Shown: piece by piece, positions 35,769 to 43,540 of the stretch | How positions within the stretch are numbered: the stretch's first letter is position 1 | Layout: each line of letters opens with the position of its first letter | Assembly: GCA_020850355.1 (NCBI GenBank) | Contig: JADZEX010000076.1 | Location: 1 to 64,000 of the forward strand | Direction of reading: 5' to 3' | From: Fimbriimonadaceae bacterium | GTDB lineage: Bacteria; Armatimonadota; UBA10988 | Length of the DNA: 64,000 nt | The notes under the pieces: model-generated | Seen by the model: only the letters and a program-made list of their open reading frames with translations | The model's database searches: none | What the model was told of the DNA's origin: nothing | Made by a program: the position numbers and the translations under genes

Positions 35769-37262
35769 CTACCCGCCTCCGGCGCGCGGCCGCGCCGCCT
35801 GCCAGCCGGCGGTCAGTTGCCGCGCCAGCTCAGCGACCGTCGCCTGGTGCTCCGCCCTGGTCGCCAGGTTGACGTTCTCTTGCGGGTCGGTCTGGTGGTC
35901 GTACAGCTCCCGCGCCACGACCTGGCCGTCCCGTGCCTGCCAGCGCGTGAAGCGGTAACGGTCGGTGCGCAGCGAGTACCCCATCAGCCCGTTGCCGCGC
36001 GGGTACTGGCTGAAGGCGGCGGTCTTCCAGGCCCGTTGCGGCTGGCGCGCCAGGGGCACGAAGCTGCTGCCCTCGAGGTGCGGCGGCAACGGCAGCCCGG
36101 CCAGCTCGCAGAGGGAGGGGTAGAGGTCCACAAACTCGACCAGACCCGCGGTGTGCTGTCCGCCCGGCAGACCTGGCGCGGTGACCAGCAGCGGACCGCG
36201 GGTATCGTTCTCGAAGTTGGTGTGCTTGCACCACTCGCCGTGCTCGCCGAGCTTCCAACCATGGTCGCCCCAGAGCACGATGATGGTGTTCTGCCGCTGC
36301 CCGCTGCGGTCCAACTCGTCCAGCAGCCGGCCGATCTGGGCGTCGACGTAGCTCACGCAGGCATAGTAACCGTGCTTCAGCAGTTGCGCCTGGGCTGCGC
36401 TGAGCGGCTCCAGGCGGGGGATGTCGGAGTACGCCCGGAGCTCCCCGAAGCGCGCCATCGCCAGCGGCGGGGCGTCCTGCGGCGCGAAGGGGTTCGGCGC
36501 CGGCGGGATCTGGTCGCGCTGGTAGAGGTCCCAGTAGCGCTGCGGCGCGATGAACGGCAGATGCGGCTTGAGGAACCCGACCGCCAGGAACAGCGGCTGC
36601 GTCCGCGGCTGTTGCAGCAGCCGCACCGCCTCACTGGCGATCTGCCCATCGGCGTAGGCGTCGTCGGGCACGTCCGCCGCCTCGGTGGCCGGGCCTGTCA
36701 TCGCGTTGTAGCGCGCGCTGGCATTCGGGAACTGCCGGCCCTGGCTCTCGGCGGTCCGTCGCGCGACAATCTCACGGTTGGCCGCCAGTTGGTACATCGG
36801 CCGCTGGATCCGCACCGGCGGCGCACTCCAAGACGGCGCGTCGTCCAGCCCACCGTGGAAGATCTTGCCAATCGCCTGGGTGTAGTAGCCCTGGCTCTTG
36901 AAGTGCTGCGGCAGCGTCACGACCTCTGGCAGCGCCCGCCGGAAGTGCGTTTCGAGGTCCCAGACTTGGGTCGTGTCGGGGCGGCAACCCGTCAGCAGGC
37001 TGGTCCGCGACGGTGAGCAGACGGCCTGCTGGCAGTAGGCCCGGTCGAACACGGTGCCGCCGGCAGCCAGCCGATCAAGGTGCGGCGTGCGGATGCCCGG
37101 TACGCCGTAGCAGCCCATCTCGGGCCGCAGGTCGTCGACCGCCATGAACAGCACATTCGGCGGAGTCGCCGCCTGCCCCACCCGTCCCAGAGCGGCAGCC
37201 CCGGCCAGGGCAGCCGTGCCGGCCAACATGGAGCGTCGGGAGAGCGTCGGCGGCGCGGGCAT
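35769..37262 (-). CDS. Tat-exported type I sulfatase (iduronate-2-sulfatase-like)
   Basis: A 497-residue sulfatase. The N-terminus SRRSMLAGTAALAG is a twin-arginine signal. Metal-binding Asp residues lie in AVDDLRPE (D43, D44), and the formylglycine site is C82 in CSPSRTSLLTG. Further hallmarks are IGKIFHGG, FLKPHLPFIAP and LWGDHGWKLGEHGEW. The pattern matches iduronate-2-sulfatase-like enzymes that remove 2-O-sulfates from polysaccharides in the periplasm. Maturation needs a formylglycine-generating or anSME enzyme not present here. It probably starts the operon ending at 29.3 kb, with AGAGGTG before its ATG. Confidence 0.92.
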   Translation of the reverse strand: MPAPPTLSRRSMLAGTAALAGAAALGRVGQAATPPNVLFMAVDDLRPEMGCYGVPGIRTPHLDRLAAGGTVFDRAYCQQAVCSPSRTSLLTGCRPDTTQVWDLETHFRRALPEVVTLPQHFKSQGYYTQAIGKIFHGGLDDAPSWSAPPVRIQRPMYQLAANREIVARRTAESQGRQFPNASARYNAMTGPATEAADVPDDAYADGQIASEAVRLLQQPRTQPLFLAVGFLKPHLPFIAPQRYWDLYQRDQIPPAPNPFAPQDAPPLAMARFGELRAYSDIPRLEPLSAAQAQLLKHGYYACVSYVDAQIGRLLDELDRSGQRQNTIIVLWGDHGWKLGEHGEWCKHTNFENDTRGPLLVTAPGLPGGQHTAGLVEFVDLYPSLCELAGLPLPPHLEGSSFVPLARQPQRAWKTAAFSQYPRGNGLMGYSLRTDRYRFTRWQARDGQVVARELYDHQTDPQENVNLATRAEHQATVAELARQLTAGWQAARPRAGGG

Positions 37263-37365
37263 CGTGCAGCACCTCTGGCACGCGGTTCGCCAGCGCCCCG
37301 CCGATGCCTGCCCGGCCGGGGCCGCTCAGCCTGCTGGCCGGTCCGCCCGCTCTGCTTGCCATGGT

Positions 37366-38664
37366 TCACCCCGGCCACCGCAGCAGCACGACCTCCTCGC
37401 GCAGTTGGTCCCGCGTGGCGGTGGCCAGCCGGGTGCGGAAGAGGTCGATGCCCACCAACTCATAGCCCGCCCGCTGCGCCAAGTCGGCCAGCAGTTCGCC
37501 GGTGCGGATCAGCACGCGCAGGAACGAGGCCTGGTCGCCCACCACGTAGGCCAGCCGCGCCCCCGGCCGGAGGACCGTCCGGAGCGCTGCCAGGTGGCGT
37601 GCCAGACCGCCGAAGTAGAGTTGCACCACCCGCGCGTAGGTCCGCTCGAAGCCGCTGGTCTTGCCCAGCTCCAGCCGCCGCCGTTCGATCTCCGCGCACA
37701 GGGCCGCGACCTGCGGGTGGTCGGCCACCAACTCGTGGTCGTCGTCACTGACATACACCCCACGCGTGTTGGACCGCAGCAGACCTCGCTTCAGGGCCTG
37801 CAACTCGGCCTTGTTCTGGCAGTAGCCCAGCAGGACGGACTCCAGGCGCGTGGCGCGGGTGTAGTCCTTCTCGTTAGGGTATGGCGGCGAGCAGATCACT
37901 GCGCTGATCGAACCGGCCGCCAGGACGGTCGCCGGTTCACGGGCATCAGCCTGGTGGACCAGCGTCGTGACGTTGGCCAGGGCACCGCCGGCCGCCAGGT
38001 CGGCCGCCATCTGCCGCACCTGCGCCAGCCACGGCGTGACCACCGGGGCCGCCGGCCGGCGCGCGCCGAGACCGACCTCGGGGCCAAACTTGAGGTTGCT
38101 GCTGGCGGCCACGACCGTCTTGGCAAAGGCCAGCTCGAGGGCCGGCAGCAGGTCCGCCGACGCCTCGGCGCGGAGCAGGTCCAACAACACCAGGGCCTTG
38201 TGGAGGGGCAGCGGGCTGATCGAGTCGCGCAGCAGCAAGGCCTCGGCGGCGGCCGGCAGTTGGCGCAGCGCGGTCGCCGGCAGCGTCGCCACGGCGATGA
38301 ATGGGTTGTCGGTGACGCCGTCGGCGGCCAGACGCTGCCTGGCCAACTCGGCGATGCGGCTGGCACTGGCCAGCAGGGCCGCCGGGTCGACCTGCCAGGC
38401 GGTCTTCACCCGACTCGCCAGCGCGGCCACCGGGTTGGCCTCCAGCCCGACCGCCGGCACTCCGCGCAGTTTGCACTCGACCAGCGTGGTGCCGGTGCCA
38501 CAGAACGGGTCCAGCACGCAGTCCGCGCCGCCGACGCCGAAGCGGTCGAGGTAGTCGCGGACCAGATGCGGCGGGAACGACAGGACGAAGCGGTACCAGT
38601 CATGGAACGCCCGATCGTCGGCTTGCAGGGCGTTGCGACTGGGATCGCTAAGGGCTGTGGCCAT
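37366..38664 (-). CDS. Orphan DNA methyltransferase (N4/N6-type)
   Basis: A 432-residue SAM-dependent amino-methyltransferase. Motif I is DPFCGTGTT (about 52-60). The catalytic motif IV is SPPYPNEKDYTR, some 205 residues later. The SPPY form is typical of N4-cytosine enzymes but also occurs among N6-adenine enzymes. The long segment between the motifs would hold the target recognition domain. No restriction endonuclease or phage-defence partner is adjacent. Action on DNA is the default reading, and another nucleic acid cannot be excluded. The ATG at 38664 lies seven bases past a TATACT box, which suggests a leaderless transcript. Confidence 0.8.
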   Translation of the reverse strand: MATALSDPSRNALQADDRAFHDWYRFVLSFPPHLVRDYLDRFGVGGADCVLDPFCGTGTTLVECKLRGVPAVGLEANPVAALASRVKTAWQVDPAALLASASRIAELARQRLAADGVTDNPFIAVATLPATALRQLPAAAEALLLRDSISPLPLHKALVLLDLLRAEASADLLPALELAFAKTVVAASSNLKFGPEVGLGARRPAAPVVTPWLAQVRQMAADLAAGGALANVTTLVHQADAREPATVLAAGSISAVICSPPYPNEKDYTRATRLESVLLGYCQNKAELQALKRGLLRSNTRGVYVSDDDHELVADHPQVAALCAEIERRRLELGKTSGFERTYARVVQLYFGGLARHLAALRTVLRPGARLAYVVGDQASFLRVLIRTGELLADLAQRAGYELVGIDLFRTRLATATRDQLREEVVLLRWPG

Positions 38665-38670
38665 GGCGGC

Positions 38671-38699
38671 AGTATACCGGAAGCCGCTCCGACCCGCCA
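38671..38699 (-). promoter_or_regulatory. Methyltransferase promoter abutting the start codon
   Basis: Minus-strand TGGCGG (38699-38694), a 17-bp spacer and TATACT (38676-38671). Only six bases separate the -10 box from ATG 38664, so the RNA would begin at or next to the A of ATG. Confidence 0.55.
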
Positions 38700-38756
38700 G
38701 CGACCTGCCCGGCAGGGTCCGCGGTGTGGTCGCCGAAGTCCGGGGCGGAGATCGAG

Positions 38757-41207
38757 ATGTCCGTCGCGACGCGCGTCGGGTGGCTGTGGTTGGGGCTGCT
38801 GGCCCCGGCCGGGGCCGAGGTGGTGCTGCATGTCTCGCCGCTCGGCCGGGACACCTGGTCGGGCCGACTGGCCGCCCCGCGCGGCGACGACGGGCCGTTC
38901 GCCACGTTGCAGCGGGCGCAGCAGGCGGTGCGCCAGATGCGGGCGCAGCAGCCCGACCAGGCTGTCAAGGTCTGGCTGCGCGGCGGGCGTTACGAGCTCG
39001 CCGAGACGCTGCTGCTCGGCCCAGCCGACAGCGGCACGGCGGCGGCACCGGTGGTCTGGGCGGCCTGGCCGGGGGAGCAGCCGGTACTCTCGGGCGGGCG
39101 GCGGCTGAGCGGCTGGCAGCCGCGGGGCGCCGAACAGGTGCTGCGGCGGCCGGAGTTCGGCGACTGGTCGTTCCGGCAGCTCTACCTCGGGCCGCAGCGG
39201 CTGACCCGCGCGCGGCACCCGAGTGTCGACGCCAGCGACCCCAACCGCCGCGGCTTCACCTACGTCGCCCCCGATCCGGGTGCGCTCAGTGGCGTGGTCG
39301 GCAACATCCACAATCCCGGCGACTGGATGGAGTACCTGGTCGAGGTGCCGGCAGCCGGCGAGTACGACGTCTGGCTCTTCTACGGGCACAAGATGCTGGA
39401 CTACCAGGTGCCCGACATGGGCGGCCGCAGCATGCTGAGCATCGACGGCGGGCCGGCGGTGCCGCTGCTGAACCTGCCCGACACGGGCGGCTGGGGACCG
39501 GTGCGCTGGGCGCGCTGCGCCAAGGTCAGCCTGGCCGCCGGGCAACGGGTGGTGCGCTGGACCAACCAGGTCGGCGGCGGCTTTGGTCTGGCGGGGTTCC
39601 TGCTGAGCGACGACCCGGCCTACCAGCCCAGCGGCACCAGCCCGGCGCCGGCCGCGGCCGGGCGGCACGCCGTGATCATCGCCGCCGAGAAGTTCCGGGC
39701 CAGTCAGGGCAAGCAGCTCAGCGTCAGCAGCTTCCCGGGCGGTGGCTCGAAGGACACTCTGCCCTGCCTGCCCGGCGTGGTGCAGCCGTCGTGGCGGGCC
39801 AGCAGCGGCGCGGAGGTGCACATCTGGCCGTCCGACCCGAACTCCTGCCGGGCCTTCAAGCTGATCATCGACCTGACGGCCGCCGATCCGGCCGCCGGAA
39901 CGCTCCGCGTGGCGGGCCCCGAGTGCATCGTCTCGTTCTTTCCCGGCGACCGGTTCTTCGTCGAGAACCTGCCCGACGCGCTGGACAGCCCCGGCGAGTG
40001 GTACCTCGACCGCGCCGCCAGCGAGCTGCGCCTGCGGCCGCCGGTTGGGGCCGACCTGGCGACCGTCGTGGCGCCGCGGTTGCGGCAGTTGGTCCGCAGT
40101 GAGCTGGTCGGCGGCCGCGGTCTGGAGCACCTGCGATTGGAGGGCCTGACGTTCTGCGAGACCGACTACGCCCCGGGCGACGGCGGCATCGGCTACGGCA
40201 TGGGGCAGCTCGGCACGGTCCACCTGGCCGGCGCCCGCGACGTGACGCTGCGGGACTGCCACTTCGCGCTGACCGGCCTCTACGCGGTGGCCGCCGCCGA
40301 CTGCCAGGCGGTGCGCGTCGAACGCTGCCAGATCCGCGACAGCGCCCAGGGCGGGGTGCTGCTGCGCGGCTCCGCCGGCTGCACGGTCAGCGACTGCCAG
40401 ATCGAGCGGTTGGGCGCGGTCTACAAGCACATCGGCGGGGTGGTGCTGGAAGGCGCGCAGACCTCCGACAACGTGGTGGAGCACAACCTGATCCGCGACA
40501 GCTCGCGCTACGGCATCAGCCTCAAGAACGCCGGGCTGCGGAACCGGATCGAGTTCAACCGCGTCGAGCGAACCAGTCTGGAGACCTACGACACCGGCGC
40601 CATCGAGGTCACCCAGGGCGACCGCCAGCAGCTCAGCGGCAGCCTGATCCGCGGCAACGTGGTGGCTGACAGCGTCGGCTACTCGAGCCGTTTCGAGCAA
40701 CCGCAGTTCCTCTCGTGGGGGATCTACCTCGACAGCTTCGCCGGCGGCTACACGGTCACCGGCAACCTCTGCTACCGCAGCCACAACGGCGGCATCATGC
40801 TGCAGGGCGGCCGCGAGAACGTGGTCACGCACAACACGCTGGTCGACGGCAACCTGACCCAGCTCCACTTCGCCAACTTCGCCGACAATACCCGCGGCTC
40901 GCGGTTCGAGCAGAACATCGTGGTGGCCCGCGACCCGGCCAGCCGGCTGCTGTCGCGCGGCCGCCTGGCGCCGGAGGTGCTGCGGGCCGACCGCAACCTG
41001 TTCTGGCAGCCGGGCCGTAGTTGGCAGGCCGCCGGCGGCGAGTGGGAGCGGTGGCGGGCGGTGGGCTACGACGAACACGGTCAGATCGCCGATCCGCTGT
41101 TGGTCGACGCGGCCCACGACGACTACCGCTTGCAGCCCGGCTCGCCGGCCGCGGCCTTGGGGATCGACTCGACAGCCTGGCAGCAGGCCGGGCCGCGACC
41201 GCGCTGA
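38757..41207 (+). CDS. Secreted right-handed parallel beta-helix protein with CBM-like insert
   Basis: An 816-residue exported protein. A signal peptide precedes AEVVLHVSPLGRDTWSG, a typical start for this family. Residues about 170-290 look like a CBM6/35-like sandwich (GDWMEYLVEVPAAGEYDVWLF). From about 440 to 740 short repeats such as VTLRDCHFALTGLYAV and NVVEHNLIRDSSRYGIS form a parallel beta-helix like those of polysaccharide lyases and carbohydrate hydrolases. Start ATG 38757 has GGAG six bases upstream. It is divergent from the methyltransferase and near the sulfatase cluster, so a role in polysaccharide processing is plausible. Confidence 0.8.
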   Translation: MSVATRVGWLWLGLLAPAGAEVVLHVSPLGRDTWSGRLAAPRGDDGPFATLQRAQQAVRQMRAQQPDQAVKVWLRGGRYELAETLLLGPADSGTAAAPVVWAAWPGEQPVLSGGRRLSGWQPRGAEQVLRRPEFGDWSFRQLYLGPQRLTRARHPSVDASDPNRRGFTYVAPDPGALSGVVGNIHNPGDWMEYLVEVPAAGEYDVWLFYGHKMLDYQVPDMGGRSMLSIDGGPAVPLLNLPDTGGWGPVRWARCAKVSLAAGQRVVRWTNQVGGGFGLAGFLLSDDPAYQPSGTSPAPAAAGRHAVIIAAEKFRASQGKQLSVSSFPGGGSKDTLPCLPGVVQPSWRASSGAEVHIWPSDPNSCRAFKLIIDLTAADPAAGTLRVAGPECIVSFFPGDRFFVENLPDALDSPGEWYLDRAASELRLRPPVGADLATVVAPRLRQLVRSELVGGRGLEHLRLEGLTFCETDYAPGDGGIGYGMGQLGTVHLAGARDVTLRDCHFALTGLYAVAAADCQAVRVERCQIRDSAQGGVLLRGSAGCTVSDCQIERLGAVYKHIGGVVLEGAQTSDNVVEHNLIRDSSRYGISLKNAGLRNRIEFNRVERTSLETYDTGAIEVTQGDRQQLSGSLIRGNVVADSVGYSSRFEQPQFLSWGIYLDSFAGGYTVTGNLCYRSHNGGIMLQGGRENVVTHNTLVDGNLTQLHFANFADNTRGSRFEQNIVVARDPASRLLSRGRLAPEVLRADRNLFWQPGRSWQAAGGEWERWRAVGYDEHGQIADPLLVDAAHDDYRLQPGSPAAALGIDSTAWQQAGPRPR

Positions 41208-41215
41208 GCAGGGCG

Positions 41216-43513
41216 TCAGGCCAGCTCGGGCTCGCGCTGCCAGTCCAGCCCGAGCGCTGCCCGCAGCACAATCTGGGCCCCGAGCTTGTCGAGCGCAGCG
41301 TTGTAGCTGCCGCAGAAGGGCGACTGAATGCAGGCCGGGCAACCAGCCGCGCAGCCGCACTGGGCAATCGCGTCGTGAGCCCGGCGGAGCAACAGGTCGA
41401 GCCGCTCGAAGCCGCGTTCGGTCAGGCCGACGCCGCCGGGGTGCTGGTCGAACAGGAACAGCGCAGGCTCGCCCATCTGGTGGTGCAACGCCACCGACGC
41501 GCCGCGGGTGTCGCGCAGGTCGCACATCGCCACCAGCGGCAGAGCGCCGGAGAGCGCGTGTTCGACACCGTGCAAGGCGGCCAGCGGGTCGACCGCATGT
41601 GCCAGCAGAAACTGCTGGAGCGCCGGGCTGGGCAGCAGCCAGAGCCCGCAGGTGAGCAGCTCCTGCGGCGGGCAGTCGACCACCTCGGTGCCGAGCACTT
41701 CGAAGCTGCCGAGCGCCTGGCGGCGGTAGCCGACGGTCTGCCGCGTCACGGTCAGGTCGCCGAACCCGGCCAGCAGCTCGCCGCACGACGCGTCGCGGGT
41801 GCTGCTGTCGATCTGCACCTCGACGCTGACCAGCGGGTTGGTGAACCAGTTGACCTCGACCGGTCGCACGGCGATCCGGCGTTCCTCCTCGTCGACCCGC
41901 TCGACCAGGTACTGCTCCCCCTCGTGCAGATGCACCGCGCCGGGGAAGCACTCGTCGTAGAGCCGCGCCGGGTCGACCGTCCCGAGCACTGCGGCGGTGT
42001 CGCTCTGTTGCAGCGTCAGGCTGCGGTGATCGGCGGTCCGCAGACTGACCTGCGCCGCCGGGTAGTCGTCGCGGGCGTAGAACCAGCGCTCGCCGCGTCG
42101 TTCGAGGAAGCCCTCCGCCGCCAGCAGCTCGGCCAGCACCGGGCTGCCACTGAGGGCCTGCAACTCCGCCTCGCTGAGCGGCTGTTCGTAGGCCGCGCAG
42201 AGCACGTGGCCGAGCCCGATGTAGGGGTTGCGCGGGTCGATCCGCGCCGCTTCGGTGGAGGCGCCCCAGAGATCGGCCGGATGGGCCGCGAAGTGCTGGT
42301 CAACGAGGCTCGCCCGGCAGACCAGTACCGCCAACGAAGCGCGCCGCGCGCGACCAGCGCGGCCGGCCTGCTGCCAGAACCCGGCCACCGTGCCGGGGAA
42401 GCCGATCATCACCGTGGCGTCGAGCCCGCCGATGTCGATGCCGGCTTCCAGCGCGACGGTCGAGACCACCGCCAGCAGCTCGCCGTTGGCCAGGCGTTCC
42501 TCGATCTTCCGTCGCTCGGCCGGCAGGTAGCCCGCCCGGTAGGCGGCGACCCGCGGCACCAGCGCCGGCTGCAGGCCCTCCAACGCGGCCCGCAGGTAAC
42601 GTAGGATCAGCTCGGCTTCCTGCCGCGCCACGGCGAAGCCGAGGCTGCGGATCTGGCACTGCGCCAACTCCGCCAGCAGCCAGGTCGCTTCAATGTTGCC
42701 GCTGCGCCGTAGCCCCAGGGCGGCGTCGCGGAGCGGCGGGTTCCAGACCACCAGGTGCTTCGCCCCGCGCGGCGCGCCGTTCTCGCTGACCACCTCGCAG
42801 CGCCGGCCGAGCAGTTGCTCGCAGTGCTCGGCGGGATTGGCGATGGTGGCGCTGCAGGCAATCACCGTGGGACGGCTGCCGTACTGCTCGCAGAGCCGCC
42901 ACAACCGCCGGAGGACATGCGCCGCGTGGCTGCCGAAGACGCCGCGGTAGAGGTGGATCTCGTCGATCACGACGTAGTCGAGGTGGCCCAGCAGCTCGCT
43001 CCAGAGCTGGTGCCGCGGCAGGATGCCGACATGCAGCATGTCGGGGTTGGTCAGCACGACGTTGGCGACCTGCCGCACCAGCCGCCGCTCGGCGGGAGGC
43101 GTGTCGCCGTCGTAGGTGGCGCAACGCACCGTGCGGGGCAGGCGCAAGGCCTCAAGCTGGCGGCGCTGGTCGTTGGCCAGAGCCTTCAGCGGAAACAGGT
43201 AGAGCGCCCGCCGGCGGCGGTCGGCCAGCAGCCGTTCGACGACCGGCAGGTTATAACAGAGTGTCTTGCCGCTGGCGGTGCCGGTCACCACGACCACGTC
43301 GCGGCCGGCCCGGGCGTGCTCGATGGCTGCGGTCTGGTGGGTGTAGAGCCGCTCGATGCCCTGCGCGGCGAGCGCCTGCTCGAGGGGCGCCGGCAGCGGG
43401 GGATCCAGCACGCCGTAACAGGCGGGCGCCGCGGGCAGCACCTCGTGCGCGACGATCTGCTGTTCGTAGCCGCGGGCCTGCTGCAGGCTGTCGAGGAAGG
43501 TGGCGACGTCCAT
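41216..43513 (-). CDS. MrfA/YprA-like DEAH-box helicase with zinc-binding C-terminus
   Basis: A 765-residue superfamily 2 helicase. Walker A is TGTASGKT (K83), motif II is DEIH (184-187), motif III is SAT, and motif VI is QQAGRAGR. The C-terminal MZB-like domain has a cluster of cysteines (about C719/C721, C725, C728, C734). This is the domain order of Bacillus MrfA (YprA) and yeast Hrq1, which act in repair of mitomycin-type crosslinks and bulky adducts. The nuclease partner MrfB (YprB) was not seen nearby. It follows the hybrid kinase by 27 nt on the same strand, so one transcript is likely. Confidence 0.88.
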   Translation of the reverse strand: MDVATFLDSLQQARGYEQQIVAHEVLPAAPACYGVLDPPLPAPLEQALAAQGIERLYTHQTAAIEHARAGRDVVVVTGTASGKTLCYNLPVVERLLADRRRRALYLFPLKALANDQRRQLEALRLPRTVRCATYDGDTPPAERRLVRQVANVVLTNPDMLHVGILPRHQLWSELLGHLDYVVIDEIHLYRGVFGSHAAHVLRRLWRLCEQYGSRPTVIACSATIANPAEHCEQLLGRRCEVVSENGAPRGAKHLVVWNPPLRDAALGLRRSGNIEATWLLAELAQCQIRSLGFAVARQEAELILRYLRAALEGLQPALVPRVAAYRAGYLPAERRKIEERLANGELLAVVSTVALEAGIDIGGLDATVMIGFPGTVAGFWQQAGRAGRARRASLAVLVCRASLVDQHFAAHPADLWGASTEAARIDPRNPYIGLGHVLCAAYEQPLSEAELQALSGSPVLAELLAAEGFLERRGERWFYARDDYPAAQVSLRTADHRSLTLQQSDTAAVLGTVDPARLYDECFPGAVHLHEGEQYLVERVDEEERRIAVRPVEVNWFTNPLVSVEVQIDSSTRDASCGELLAGFGDLTVTRQTVGYRRQALGSFEVLGTEVVDCPPQELLTCGLWLLPSPALQQFLLAHAVDPLAALHGVEHALSGALPLVAMCDLRDTRGASVALHHQMGEPALFLFDQHPGGVGLTERGFERLDLLLRRAHDAIAQCGCAAGCPACIQSPFCGSYNAALDKLGAQIVLRAALGLDWQREPELA

Positions 43514-43540
43514 CGGCCCCGGCCTGCTTCGCCTTGCGGT

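Noticed and set aside
38406-41951. A minus-strand open frame of 1181 codons
   Set aside because: It covers the beta-helix gene and part of the methyltransferase on other frames. Its product is Arg/Ala/Gly-rich and without domains.
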